Positions 43,454 to 55,825 of a stretch of DNA of 64,000 nt are shown piece by piece. A program made the translations under genes and the position numbers. This DNA comes from Steinernema hermaphroditum (lineage: Eukaryota; Nematoda; Chromadorea; Rhabditida; Steinernematidae). The stretch is from assembly GCA_030435675.1 (NCBI GenBank), contig CM059621.1:13950001-14014000 (forward strand), written 5' to 3'. The stretch's first letter is position 1. Every line of letters starts with the position of its first letter. A model generated the notes under the pieces. The model was not told the origin of the DNA, searched no databases, and was given only the letters and a program-made list of their open reading frames with translations.

Positions 43454-44403
43454 ATGCATGAGAAGATGGTCGACGACGACTTGTATTTCTTTGGCGAGAG
43501 CTACAGAGGGTGCTGCGGCCTCTGCCACATAATCGTGAGTCCACCCCGACGAACATCTGGCTCACGCCCTTAAGATCAGATCACGTGTCATCTCACGCTC
43601 ATTGCGGAGCTCGTCAAACTCGTGACTCTCTTCGCCCTACTGGGTGACCTACACACAGTTACCGTATTCTACGTCACGATTACGGTAATTTCCGTCCTCC
43701 TCGCCTTCGTCGGACTGATAAGAGATAAGTTCGCCCTCCTCTGGCCTTATCTGGTTCTAAAGGTACAAACAATAGACCGAAAGCGCAATACACAACGGTT
43801 CAGATGCTTGAAGCGACGTTCATGTTCATCGCCGCTGTAATCATCTTCGTCTTGATGATGTCGGGATTCAAAAGTCGCCGATTCTTGGCCGATACCGTAA
43901 GAATGCGGTACACCGCTCTAAAAGGTGAGAAGTCCCAAAATTTGCGTCATATGTGTGTAATGTCTGATTCGTGCACTTTATGCCGTCTATCCATCAAAAA
44001 TTGTGTCTCTGCATGGTCAGGTGTCATTTTGTGTCTCATGTCGAGCGGTCGAACGGCGCAGATCGCAACATTGTAGCAGTTCCTTCTCCCTTTTAGAGCG
44101 CTTACTTTACACTGGTTAATCAAAAACTTTGATCTCTGGCTTTGCCAGGGTGAAGGAAAGTGTAGACGTGACGAATCGATCGACACATAAACTACTCGAA
44201 GGTCAACAGTTCAGAAACTCGTTTCAGATGACCAGGCCCTGGGCGTTTCACTTCTCTTTTTCTTCCTTCTCGTGCTCCTCTCAGCACTGAACGCCTTCTT
44301 CATTCGAACCGTCTTCCGATGCCAGCGGTACCTCAAGAAGAAGTGGATGACCGGGTATCTCATCCAGCGGCGATACGCTTACAAATCGTTTTTCGGGCGG
44401 TGA
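43454..44403 (+). CDS. LAPTM4-like four-TM protein, copy 1
   Basis: Four exons, 43454-43534, 43580-43762, 43804-43924, 44228-44403, give 186 residues. The N-terminus carries YRGCCGLCHI, like the CCGCCH motif at the start of LAPTM4 proteins. Four hydrophobic segments follow (LVKLVTLFALL; VTITVISVLLAFVGL; MFIAAVIIFVLMMSGF; LLFFLLLVLLSALNAFFI) and then FRCQRYLKKKW, matching the C-terminal N-C-KY segment of that family. LAPTM proteins sit in late endosomes and lysosomes. The C-terminal PY motifs of vertebrate members are absent. A GTTTCAG acceptor lies just before the ATG. Exon lengths and phases are the same as in copy 2 for exons 1-3. Confidence 0.65.
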
Positions 44404-46443
44404 AGCAGAGAAGAGAAACAAAAACGCTGTATGTAGTGTAAAGCATTGTAAAGTATTGATTGGACGCGTCGCAATTGCATCCAATAAGGATCGTCTGCTC
44501 CTTCTTGACCTTAGTGGCCAGGAAAGTGAGGTCCCTGTCCGCAACAGAGGTCAAACGGAGCTTCTTCATCAAATAAAAGCCCGCAGCCTACGCCCAAGAA
44601 TACCCCCGCAAGGTTCTGCTGCGATAGGGTGACATTTGTTGTGTTCACCGAAAGAGGAAAAGGACAAAGATCGTCTCGCTCAAGGTATAAAACGATGGCG
44701 AAGGAATAAAACGGCGGCACATCGGGAAACTCACGTCCTTCCCGGTCAAAGCACATCAGATCGGTTTGCCGAAAGACCTTTCCTTGGACCGAAATAACCT
44801 AAGTTTAGTGTGATTAAGTCCCTACAATGAAGTGTCTAAACTTTGAGGGCTTCGGATAGTAGGACAAGGCCTCCATAAGCTCAAAAACCCATAAGATCTC
44901 TACTTTGTTCTCGAGATCACTATCTCAGTTCGTTTTCGCTCTCTCTTACCGTAGTGCTACGAAGCGGATCAATCAACGGAGAAGTGCAGGCACTTAATCT
45001 TCTACCACCCGTGAAGACAAACAACTTTTTCTCGGAGATTCGAAGAAACGAAAAAATCTGAAATTTTTATTTTGCAGTGTCTCGAGACTGTTTCGCGGAT
45101 AAGCGACCCACTTAGGCCGTGCAGTCGGACTCTGTCAGAAAAATGTCCCGAAAAAGGCGTTCTGCAGAGTGGTCATAAGAAGTCGAACGAGAAAGAGTAC
45201 CTGGTAGAAAGTGGTGGTGGTGGAACAGAGGAGTAAAAAAGAGTGTGATGTCTGAATACGCGAAGGTTGGAAGTGCAGGTCAGGCAAGTACGGTAGAAAT
45301 GAAGAATAAGAAGCAAAAAGAAGATCTGTACACTGTCTCAACACAGAAAGATTTAATAACTCTCGTTCTACGTTGGGTGTTAGACGTCTCAAAAAACAGA
45401 CAAACGCAATCGGCTATCTCGTTATGGAGACACGGTTGTGTTGAAAGGTTGTTTTACGACTGGTTACGACTATTCAGACTATCTCAAAAATATGTTTCTG
45501 CCACAGTCTGCAAAGGTTTCTTTTCAATCAAAATAACATAAATAATGAAGTGACCTCTGAGAGAGGTCTTTTAAAACTATGCACTCTGCAGACAGTCTCA
45601 AAAAAGCAAAGTTTTTGACATACTCTGCACATCAACATATAACAACTCTATCGCAGTTTTCTATTAAGTCGATGCTTACCGATATGTTCGCCCTGGAAAC
45701 CACTTGCAGTAGAAAAAAGGATCAAAACGTTTCAACAATAGAGGAGATTGACGCTAGAGGTCCCTAAATTTCCATAATTATGGTTTTTACCAAGAAGACA
45801 CATGTCGTCCATGTGTCTAGGCGCGGGATTTGAGACAACTTGGAGTTTCTGTAGTGCATTTGAAAAGATCCTCAGAGGGCAATAACTAGAATATTAGGAA
45901 TGCCCCCAAAGCGCGATATCATGGCCGATTTAACACTTACGGAAGTATGAGACACTACCGTATACGCCCCAAAGAAAACTTGAAAGTAAACAAGTGTCCA
46001 AAAAAGTGAAATTCGGTAAAGAAGCCGAAAAAGACGCAGTATCCGGGTTATCCGTCTGGCGGATAAGTGGTGGAACGGAAGAAGTGTGTGTAACGTCTGG
46101 CTGCGTAGAGTTCAAAGTGTGTAGGTCAGAGCCACGTTCCCGCCCCGGGCGCGAACCGGGAAGCGAACGTACATATCACTGTGACTGAGGACGATCCGTC
46201 ACAAAAAAATGTGATCTCCTTCTTGGAAACCGGTTAGAATTGGGTTCGCGCGGCAGAATCGCAACATTTGGGGAGTGCTGAGAACGCCCCCAGAAGTTCT
46301 GTTTACGTAGGCGCTTCTCGTCGATCTGTGCCTATGTAAACGTAATTTTGAAAGTGCAAGCGAAGTGAGTATTTAAGCCCTCTGGTGGTGACCTTCTTTT
46401 TTAGTCGCCTTTTTGGTTCCATCCACCGCCAGCTGCTTCGAGG
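44404..46443. other. Intergenic between the LAPTM-like pair
   Basis: A minus-strand frame at 44511-44756 (81 codons, with FYSFAIVLYLERDD) and one at 45135-45392 have no recognised family and could not be joined convincingly. 45550-46300 has several AGACAGTCT-like motifs. No repeat copies were identified. Confidence 0.4.
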
Positions 46444-47147
46444 ATGTACGTGAAAGCCATCGACGACGAGCTCCTCTTCTTCGGCGAGGCCTACAGGTCC
46501 TGCTGCAACCTCTGCCACATTACGGTAAGAGCGCCGTTAGCCTCACTGCCTAAACGTCTGATTAGACCGCATGCTACCTTGCTCTCCTTGCGGAGCTCCT
46601 CAAACTGCTCATCCAATGCGTCCTTTTAGGCGACTCGGACGCACTTACCGTAACCTATGTTCTGGTTACCGGTCTCGCCGTGCTCCGTGCATCCATGGGC
46701 CTAGTGAGGGAAAAGTATCTTTGTCTATGGCCCTATCTAATACTAAAGGTACCGTAATCTACCTTTTCGTCCATTCAGTGACGTATTTAGATGTTCGAAG
46801 CAGCCTTCAGTTTCGTCACCGCCATGATGATATTCGTCTTGACACTCATAGGAAACGATAGCCAGAGGTTCCTGACGAACACCTTACGGTGGCGATACGA
46901 CGTGCTAAAAGGTGAGAAAAACTACGGCGCCGAACCCACTGGGAACCGATCCATTACAGGCAGCGAAATGGTCACAGGCACCTTCTTCGTGGTCCTTTTC
47001 CTAATGAACGCATTTATCGTCCACATCGTCTTCAGATGTCAGCGGTACGTCAGGAAACGGTGGATGGTCAACTACCTCGCTCAGCGCAAAATCGCATATG
47101 AATCGTGGTTTTGGTTATTAAATAACTGCCCAAGTACGCACAAGTAA
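46444..47147 (+). CDS. LAPTM4-like four-TM protein, copy 2
   Basis: Four exons, 46444-46524, 46566-46748, 46791-46911, 46960-47147, give 190 residues. Exons 1, 2 and 3 are exactly 81, 183 and 121 bp, as in copy 1, with the same intron phases, so the two are tandem duplicates. The N-terminal YRSCCNLCHI, four hydrophobic segments and FRCQRYVRKRW are conserved; overall protein identity is only moderate, so the duplication is old. The tail extends beyond copy 1 (WFWLLNNCPSTHK). Same predicted endolysosomal membrane location. Confidence 0.65.
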
Positions 47148-47654
47148 ATTATTTGATGAATACAGTATCCCCACTCCACACAACCTGTCTCTTTGTCTAG
47201 TCAATTGGCTCTTGTCGGAGACGGATCAGACAGGTTTCTCATCGGCGTCGTTTGAAAGTCTGTCGTGCCGGGAGTTAGACTATTGACAGACTCATAATCC
47301 TCGACCGTTCGGTCCTGTTTCGTCACTTCCGCGATTCTTCAACGATTTATTCTTGTTTCGTGTTAATTTGCGTGTAGTTTTTGACGGAAACCACGAGTTG
47401 AGTTTGTTTGGAATCTGTAATTTGTTGAGTTTGTGTTAGGAAATCCATTTTGACAAGCACTGCCACTTCGTTTTTTCGCTGAATATGCAATTTTAAGTGA
47501 GATGCTGAAATTCGGGCATATGAAAGCGAAAAATAGCGCTGTTTGCTACTGAGCAGCAAAATGTACTTTCTTCCGTTCTCTCCTAACGTGACGGCTCTCT
47601 GTAGCAACGCTTCTGATATTCATATCGCCACTCTGTAATTCCAGTCCAGCTAAC
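47148..47654. other. Spacer upstream of ABCF1
   Basis: No frame or repeat of note; presumably the promoter of the next gene. Confidence 0.4.
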
Positions 47655-49736
47655 ATGTCTTCCGACGAAGAATTCACTTCAAAAGCGAAAAACGGAGCCA
47701 AGAAGCTCACGAAAAAGGAACTGAAAAAGCAGAAGAAACAGGATGCTTTCAAAAGCGAGCTTAAAGCCATGGGTGGCAAGATGGAACAGATGGAGATCGC
47801 TGAAACTAACGGAGACGACCATCATGGTCAGTTCCAACGTGGTTCACTGTTTATGAAATCTTAGACGCTTCAGAAGGGCGCGGAATCGGTGGCGACAACG
47901 AGCTCGGATCGCAGTTCACCGTCTCGCAGCAGGCCATGACCGCGGCTCAGCTGGCGGCGCAGGAGAACGTGAACGATATCAAGGTCGAGAACTTTGACAT
48001 CAACGCCAACGGTCGGCAACTTTTCTCCAAAGCCACCCTGACGATCTCGGCCGGACATCGCTACGGATTAGTTGGACCAAACGGAATGGGCAAAACGACG
48101 CTGCTGCGGCACATAGCACAGCGAAGGTTCGCTGCGATACCACCGAATATAGATATCCTTTATTGTGAACAAGGTACTTGAATCGCTGGCTGGCGACAAA
48201 TTAGGACGTGCGCTTCAGAAATTGAGGTCGACAGCACTTCTGCAGTGGAAACGGTTTTACGATCTGACAAGCGACGAACTGCGTTGCTGAAGGAGGAAGC
48301 TGAGCTGACGAAGCAGTTGGAAGAAGACGTCTCCGTTGCCGACAAGTTGAAGGAGGTCCACGAAGAGTTGCGCGACATCAAGGCCGATGCCGCGGAACCG
48401 AAAGCGCGCCGTATTCTTGCCGGTCTCGGATTCTCGAAGGAGATGCAGGAGAAGGCATGTGACTCGTTCTCCGGCGGTTGGCGCATGCGCATCTCACTGG
48501 CCAGAGCGCTCTTTCTCGAACCCACTCTCCTCATGCTTGACGAGCCTACCAACCACTTGGATTTGAACGCCGTCATTTGGCTCGACCAGTGAGTGCTGCT
48601 ACTTGCAACCAGTTGTCAGAACTATGGCATTTTCAGCTACCTGCAATCGTGGAAAAAGACCCTTCTTATCGTTTCCCACGACCAAGGTTTCTTGGATAAC
48701 GTGTGCACTGACATGATCCTGTTGGAGGATATGAAGCTCCTATACTACAAGGGAAACTACTCCAGCTTCAAGAAAATGCACGACCAGCAGATGAAGGAGC
48801 ACCTGAAGAAGTTCGAGGAACAGGAGAAGTTCATCAAGGCTCAGAAGAAGGCTGGCAAGAGCGGCAAAGAAGCCGAGAAGGAAGCAAAGAATCGTTTGGC
48901 TAATAAGGAGAAGAAGGGTGGCGGAAAGAAGAAGGGAGATGACGACGACCAGCCTGCGCCGGAACTCCTCAAAAAGATCAAGGAGTACCAGGTCAAGTTC
49001 GTCTTCCCGGAAACCAGTCAGCTCCCGGGAACTGTAATGGGTCTCCACGATGTGACGTTCGGCTACGGCGGAGATATTCTCTTCAAGAACGTCAATTTCG
49101 GTGTTGGAATGGACTCGCGTATCGCTATCGTCGGCCCCAACGGTGTTGGAAAGTCGACACTTCTAAAACTGCTTTACGGAAAGCTTAAGCCTCAGCAGGG
49201 CGACGTGAAAGTTCATCGCCAGATCAAGGTTGGGTGGTTCGATCAGCACTCGAACGAAGCTTTGAATGGAGAGCAGAGCCCCATCGAGTATTTGATCGCG
49301 AAGTTCAGCATAGATCCTCAGGTAGGAGTACACCTTCCATTCCACTCGCTTACTAGTGCTTCTTAAGACTGCTCGCAAGAATCTCGGTATGGTCGGTCTC
49401 CCAGGGCAGTCACACACCGTGAAGATCAAGGATCTGTCCGGAGGCCAGAAGTCCCGAGTTGCCCTGGCGGAGCTATCTCTTGGAGAGCCTGATATGCTCA
49501 TCCTGGACGAACCCACCAACAATTTGGACATCGAGTCCATCCACGCGCTTGCCGAGGGGATTGAGAACTACGACGGCGGCGTCCTGATGGTCACTCACGA
49601 CGAGCGCTTGATTCGCGCCACCGAGTGCCAGTTATGGATCGTAGAGGATAAGGATATTGTAGAAATTGAAGGAGACTTTGACGATTACCGCAACGAAATT
49701 CTGCAGCAACTCGAAAAGGAGGCCGCAGAGATCTAG
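47655..49736 (+). CDS. abcf-1: ABC-F ATPase, ABCF1-like translation factor
   Basis: Five exons, 47655-47826, 47865-48173, 48219-48588, 48637-49321, 49368-49736, give 634 residues. The N-terminus is lysine-rich and short (about 90 residues against several hundred in vertebrate ABCF1). Domain 1: Walker [10 protein letters not shown], signature FSGGWRMR, Walker [14 protein letters not shown] charged linker follows ([17 protein letters not shown]). Domain 2: Walker [10 protein letters not shown], signature LSGGQKSR, Walker [13 protein letters not shown], and switch His in VTHDERL. There are no TM segments. ABCF1 associates with ribosomes and eIF2 and promotes initiation. The close of the protein (CQLWIVED and EGDFDDYR) is typical of ABCF1. 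The next gene starts 188 bp downstream on the same strand. Confidence 0.93.
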
Positions 49737-49923
49737 AGATGTGCTTTACTATCCCGTTGTTATTGTTACGATTCTGGAGTCTATTTCGGTGACTGGACGG
49801 TTAAATGCTTCGTAATAATTGTTGTTATTCTTTCCGCGTTTTTTTCGGGTATCTTATCTCAAGTTTGTGTGGTGTGGTGAGATAGATATTAACAAGGATG
49901 CTTCCAGTGCAACAGATCTAACC

Positions 49924-50418
49924 ATGGGACGCGTGAAGAAGCCAGCGAAGGGAGTGGATTCATTCAACGTGAAGATGAGTCAGAAAAGCTTGAAAAAGAT
50001 CTTCAAGAAGAAGAAGGAAGCGCCCACGGTGGACGTGGAAGCCGTCATGGAAGCCGAGGAGGTGGAGCCTGAACTGACCGATGAGCAGATCATGGCGCAG
50101 CACGAGAACGACACTACGGGCGAGAAGCCAACGAAGGTGAATCCCGACAGGCTGAGGAAACACGAGATGCCCGTCCACGTTCCATTTAACGAGAAGTTCA
50201 AGTTAGCGTTGTCCTTGTCAGTTTTGCACCCAGAGATATATTTCAGGAAAGGAAAGGGTAAGAAAGCCCGTAAGGCAGATGCCGCGAATCCAACGAACAT
50301 CGTCCACGGCCGCCTAATGACAAAGAAGAAGGCCAAGAAGCTGCTGCGCAACGCAAAGCGTGACGAGAGGGCGGAAGAGCGCAAGAAGCAGCAGGCGGAG
50401 ATGGCCATGGAGATGTGA
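49924..50418 (+). CDS. Small basic protein, unrecognised
   Basis: Two exons, 49924-50201 and 50247-50418, give 149 residues. The N-terminus (MGRVKKPAKGVDSFN) and the middle (KSLKKIFKKKKEAP) are basic. An acidic stretch follows (VEAVMEAEEVEPELTDEQ), and the C-terminus is a long Lys/Arg helix (KKKAKKLLRNAKRDERAEER). The composition is that of nucleolar ribosome-assembly factors, but I cannot name the family. A CTTCCAG acceptor at about 49907 lies ahead of the ATG. The short distance to ABCF1 leaves open a shared operon. Confidence 0.6.
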   Translation: MGRVKKPAKGVDSFNVKMSQKSLKKIFKKKKEAPTVDVEAVMEAEEVEPELTDEQIMAQHENDTTGEKPTKVNPDRLRKHEMPVHVPFNEKFKLALSLSVLHPEIYFRKGKGKKARKADAANPTNIVHGRLMTKKKAKKLLRNAKRDERAEERKKQQAEMAMEM

Positions 50419-50706
50419 TGTTTTCCACCGGAATTTGTTGCTGTTATTGTTATGTTGTTGATTGTTTCGTTATCGCTGCATTAAATACTTCGAGGTCCGA
50501 GGTGGTTGGACTCTTTGGTACGTCGTTCAATCGCCTGAATGGTTATCGTTGTGGTTAGGTTATGGCGGCACGGTCGCGTCAAGACTTATGGTTGACATTC
50601 GATGTTCATACTTTCGAAAAACAATTCGTTCAGGCGGGTGCGACATTGATTTGAATCTTTCCGTGGCTTGCTTATATCTGTAATTTGTCCGTTTTCAGCT
50701 CGAACC

Positions 50707-52046
50707 ATGATAGTGTTGAACACCGTCACAGAACCCACGGAGAACGTTCGTCTCGTGCAGCCGCAAGTGGCCGTTTTCTTTGACAATCAGAGTCAAGGCG
50801 ATGGTAAACTTATCGTTTCTGAGAGGTCAGTAGTGGTTTGTTTTTATTCAGTGTTTAGTGCAGGTCTTCTAACTTCCTAGCAGCGCCCTCTGACCGACCT
50901 CTTCGTATGACTACAACGAAATGAGCGATTTAGACCGACCACTTTGCAAATGTCTCAGACACCATTGTGTTGTCTGAATCACTCATTTCCTTGCTGGTCG
51001 GTGGGAGAACTGCTTTGCAGAAGTACGACCACTTATAGGCAAATGTGAGCAGACCGTCTGCAAATAATTAATTCGGACCCGATAATTATTTACGGTGCAA
51101 TTAATTACGACAAAGATTGTGCGAATATAACGCAGCTTCTGAATAACTCAACGCCTTTTATGGGGCTGAAAATGGTATTTGGCGTGCCATATCTCCAAAA
51201 GAGATCCGTCTGAAGCATTCATTTCGCTGCTCTGCCACATTGCCACGTTGCCACATTTTGGAAAATCATGGGTGTGAGAACGCAGCGTTATCTTTACTGT
51301 GTAAGGTTTCAAAATCCTACAGAAAGATAGACTTCAAAGATAATCAATTAATGTTTTTAGTGCAGTTACTTGGATCTCCGCGAACTGTCAGAAAGGCTTC
51401 ACCCTCACTTACCCGTCCATCATTCTCCACGCTATCTCCCGCGACTTGAGCTCGTTTCCCGAGGAGTGCCTGTATCTTCTTATCGATGCCAAGAAAGGCG
51501 GCAAGCCAGTCAAATGCTTTCCTTCTTTTTACACTCATTTTCAGATCTTGCGCTGACCTCTGACCGTGCTGACACGCCCGACAGCGATGGTGACGAAATG
51601 GATGATGACGAAATGGATCACGTTGCCCTCCGTTTCGTCCCCGTGGACAAATCAATCCGTGCGTTTCATATCTTGCTAGAATGGGGAGAATGGTCAGATG
51701 TTTAGTAGAACACGTGTACAAGCAGATGTGCGAATGTCAAGAATTGAATCCCGCGTCCGACATGTCGGACGAAGAGTACGACTACGACGAGGAACCCGTG
51801 GGAGATATGCCGGGAGCCAGCGGTGGCGATTACGATGACATAGGCACTGGGTTCGATGGCCATGGTTGGTATGGTGCAGGAGCGAATCCCGATGAGGTGC
51901 AGTTGAGCGCCGAAGGAATGGCGAACCTACAGCGTATGCTCGGAGGAGGTGGCTGTCCAGGTGAGATGTACCTTGATCTTGCAAAATAATGTACAGCTTA
52001 TTTAGAACAAGGAGAAAACGGAGACGAGGACGAGATGGAGGATTGA
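50707..52046 (+). CDS. icln-1: ICln, methylosome subunit (chloride channel regulator)
   Basis: Five exons, 50707-50825, 51361-51500, 51545-51658, 51706-51960, 52006-52046, give 222 residues. The first part is the PH-like fold: GKLIVSE, then [18 protein letters not shown], then [20 protein letters not shown]. Further on come LRFVPVDKS and [12 protein letters not shown], both hallmarks of ICln, then acidic tails ([19 protein letters not shown]). ICln binds Sm proteins with PRMT5 during snRNP assembly. The second intron appears to use a GC donor (GGCG|GCAAGC), the only junction that keeps the frame. The first intron is long for this genome (535 bp). The gene is convergent with the next one, ends 66 bp apart. 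Confidence 0.88.
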
Positions 52047-52112
52047 AATCGTTGTTTATTTGATGTGTGTTTGACAAATTTTGATGAATAAGGTGGACGT
52101 GGATCAAAAATT

Positions 52113-53275
52113 TCAATTCTCGTGAATTTGAATCATTGGCTTTCGGTCCTTTGTGAATACGGTGTAATAGATTAAAGCCGGTGCTCCGTTTACGTCGCGA
52201 AACGTCTGCCACCACAACGAACTTTCACTCATCTCGATGACGCGGGGACGATTCCGGGAAACGCCTTTGTAAGGCCAGATTCCTAACCTGAAGATCATAA
52301 TTCATGAATTCTGCACTTTATGTGTCTCTCAGACAGTCGCCCTAGTAGACAGTCTGTTCCCCAGTGGAGATGAGAGCGGCCACTCATTGTGCTCTCTTCT
52401 GTTACCAATGTCTACTTCTGACAAAGACAAAATGTTGGGATAGACATGCACTTACTTTTCAAAGTTGAGCTGGCTGAGCTTCAATTCCACCAGTCTTCCA
52501 AGTCCGAGCCTCCTGTACGGCGGATACGTGTAGTGGTGTGTGATGAAGCCGAAGCCATCGTTGTACTCGAAAGACGCGATCTCCCCTGACGGAATGTGGC
52601 GGACGCCAACGCTGGGCATCTTCTCTATCCGCGACCTCGCGAGGTTGACGTCGTCCGGCGACGCGTAGAGGAGTTCCGCCACACAGGCGGTCGCATGACG
52701 CTCTCCATCGAGCGCGACATAGTCGAATCCCTCAGGGAGCGGCAGTGCCTCCTTCAGAAGTCTTTCGCTCCGTTCCATGTCCATGTAGAAGAGAGTGCAC
52801 GGCTCATCCAAGCAGCAATGCGGATGGGAGCCCCTCTGGGCAACCCAAACGCGTACCTGAAGCTGACGTAGCCCGAGAAGGCGATACCGTAACCCACAAG
52901 GTCCATGATGTTGTTGGAAGCGACGACTTCGAAGGCGTTTGTGGAGTCGAGAAAGTCGCCAAGGAGATCGAAGAGCGCGGGGACGGCTTCTCCTAAGACG
53001 GTCTTGTTGTGCGTCGTCGTCTGCACGAGGACGAAAGGTCTAAGGGGACTGTAGAGGTTAGGAAACGTCGCCACTCACTTTCCGAAATTGTTGTCCTTCA
53101 ACGCCGTCCAAACCGTCGGATTTTCTCGAGGGAAGCCGAAAAGCTCGACGTTGCATTCGTCAGAGACTCCGTCTATCCACAACTTGACTGTCGCGTAAAC
53201 ACTGAGGAGGTCGGGGAAGACACGAAGGAGCGGAAGAGTGGCTTTGAAGTCTTTATGGGGGATTTGGAAGGCCAT
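52113..53275 (-). CDS. GNAT/FR47-type acyltransferase
   Basis: A minus-strand gene from the ATG at 53275 to TGA at 52113. The first exon (53275-53075) is followed by one beginning near 53046 and another from about 52835 to 52457; the last runs from about 52288 to 52113. One junction near 52850 is uncertain: a 32-bp intron would keep the frame. The C-terminal half has SGEIASFEYNDGFGFI, then YTYPPYRRLGLGRLVELKL, the R/Q-x-x-G-x-G/A acetyl-CoA loop of GNAT enzymes, arranged as in the FR47 and glycine-N-acyltransferase-like families. The substrate cannot be told. The N-terminal half has no recognised domain, as is usual in this family. Confidence 0.65.
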
Positions 53276-53557
53276 CGCTGATGGATAAAGCAGTAATCAA
53301 ACGGAGGCGACTTCAATCTAACTGCAGTGAAGGCCTACCCGACAGGGTGTACAACGCGTCACTTTACAACGTTCGCGAAGGTCAGAAAGGTGATCTGTGG
53401 TGTCGGACTACTTGCAACACAGCAAAGCAGAAAGCTCATAAAGTTCATCACACAAAAATTGGACGATAGATGGAGACACTTACGAGTTACTAGGGAAATT
53501 AGTTCCACCTAAGGCAAAGTTTTCTTGTTCATCCAAGTCAACTTTTTTCGAAGCAAT
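53276..53557. other. Spacer between two minus-strand genes
   Basis: 282 bp with only short frames; it holds the 3' region of the ABCG gene and the upstream region of the acyltransferase. Confidence 0.4.
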
Positions 53558-55825
53558 TTATCTTGAAAACTTCGAACGCAATATCAAAGCAAATATTCCA
53601 ATCGCTCTGAAGAAGATCATGAATCCGACGAGAATCGTTATATTGATAGGGATCAAATGCTCCCCCGGTCCAAAATCGAATTTTGTCAGAGCGTGTGTAC
53701 CGTTAACTCCATCAACGCAGAATTCTTTTGCATTAGGCGCCTCACAGCCTAAATATACCGGTGTACAAAAAGCACGAAAGTAGGCTGACTGACCGATGAA
53801 AGTGTTCTTTTCTACACTCCATTTGTTGATCATTACCGCTTCAAATGCGTACTTGAAGAACGAGATCGTCGGAAACGGCTTGAAGTACCAAGGGAGAATG
53901 TTGATACGTACAAAGTAGCCTCCGAAGACCATCAGAGTGAGCACCGCCATGGGAGTGTAGGCACTCGCTGTCTGCATAGAACCGAAAATGCAGGCAGAGG
54001 CGTAGCCAATGGAGGTGGCGACATTTGCCATGGCAGTGGAAATGAGGACAAAGAGGGCGAACCGGCCAAAAGTGCTATGCAGGCCTGGAAGGACACATGT
54101 TAATACTTATTCGGTTGCACAGGCTACTTACCAACTAGATAATTCACAGTTGTCGTGTAAATGATCGGAAGTGCGATGTACTGCGGCAGTTCGGCCAAAT
54201 TCTTCCCTAAAAAGTAAGCGTCTGTCCTGTAGATGTTGGCGTGACTCTCGCGTAGGAATACTGGCAGCTCACTAGTGAAAACCTGAGCTCCTCAGATATA
54301 TACAGGTAAAAAGAGAAGTATGATACTTACATGAACACATGGCATCAGAAACATGAAGAGCATATCTCTGACAGCGACATAGAGAACTCCGTTAAGATTC
54401 ACCACAGTTCTTCTGCGAAGTTCCGTTTGAAAGTTGACAAATCCAATAACCATCGATGTGATAATTATTTGAATAAGACGCACCTGCAGGAGCAGAGGGT
54501 CCCGCAAAGTTGATAGGAAGGAGCGCTTTGTGCAATAAAAAAGCTGACGAAGCCAAGGGGCGGCAAAATAGCTTTGGGCCTTTAAGCTGTCGTTCCCCTT
54601 CATGCTTCGCTCCGAAATCGATGCGCTGATTCGCTCAGAAAGCTTCTTCGCCATGGGAGAGGCCTCAAAGGTTTCACGGACTTTCTAAAAGTAAATATTT
54701 AAGATGCTATCACCCAAAAGACGAAAACACACGATATTAATCTTTATGCCTTGTTCCTCTCGCACCTCGGAAGTTGCCAAAGTGTGGATGACGTGGTCTG
54801 CTGGGTTCGTGAAAGGGGGGAGAGGATAACCGGCCTTTTTGAAGAGATCGGTGACTTCATTTGCAGGACCCAAGTAGGCTATTTTCCCTAGCGACATCAA
54901 ACAAAGCTTGTCGAACATGTCGTACACTTGAGAGGACGGCTGATGAATCGTCATCACGATCGTCTTTCCACGAGCTGCAAGTTTTCGTAGGACGTTCACT
55001 ACTTGGTGAGCCATGAAAGCATCGAGTCCGGACGTCGGTTCATCACAGAAGAAGATCGACGGTTCCGTCAAAGATTCGGAAGCGAATGAGAGACGCTTCA
55101 TTTCCCCCATCGAGAGGCTTTTGCCGAAACGTATGGAAATTTTCGTATGTTGGCAGTCTACAAGTCCCATCTGCAAGCATGACAAATCAGAATTACTACA
55201 TAATGATGTTCACTGACTTCTTCGAGAACCCGTTCTACGCGCTCTTCTCGCTGCTCGTATGTGTATCGCGCGTTCATTCTCAAATGAGCCGAAAAGGAAA
55301 GATGTTCTCGGACAGTCAGATTCCCGCAAAAGAGGTCTGCCTGCTGTACGTAGGCGCTCATCCGCATCATTTTCTCTCCATTGACACTCTCTCCGTTTAC
55401 AAGTATCTGGCCACTCATCTTCAGATCTTTCGTATTTCTCTGTGTCAGAATGTTCAGAAGAGTCGTCTTACCGGCGCCACTATAAGAATCAATCAAATGT
55501 CCTGGAAAATAATATCTAAGCTCACCTCTCACCCATTATGGCCAGAAGTTCTCCTGATTCTGCGACTCCGGAAACTCCATGCAGTACTCGTCGTCTCCCA
55601 CATCGCTTGCGGAAAGACAAAAAGCCGCTGACTTGTTGCTCCGGAACCGAAACTTCTACATTCTTCCAAATGAGCGTTTTCTGGAAAAAAGAAAGCAAAC
55701 ATGACTAAATTCTAAATCATAGATGTATTTCATCTAACCCGTTCGCAATCTTGCAGCGTTGTGCTGGGAGAAGCCGGTGTTGAGGGCGCGTCTTTAGACG
55801 TGACGGAGCCTTTGGAAGATTCCAT
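53558..55825 (-). CDS. ABCG (White-type) half-transporter
   Basis: A minus-strand gene with at least seven exons. It starts at the ATG at 55825 (first exon 55825-55739), has a long second exon with LLAIMGESGAGKTTLLN across a junction (Walker A), and ends at 53558. The nucleotide-binding domain shows signature LSMGEMKRLSF (usually LSGGERKR), Walker B IFFCDEPTSGLD and switch MTIHQPSS. The membrane domain follows: RSFLSTLRDPLLL, then about six hydrophobic segments (for example ITILVGFMIFFRAIGIFALIL at the end), with the extracellular loop holding Cys residues (YLGCEAPNAKEFC). NBD before TMD and the short linker are typical of ABCG proteins, which act as dimers and move lipids or pigments. No specific substrate can be named. 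Confidence 0.88.

Noticed and set aside
44511..45392. Minus-strand gene between the LAPTM-like pair
   Set aside because: The frames could not be linked by consistent splice sites, and neither is recognisable.
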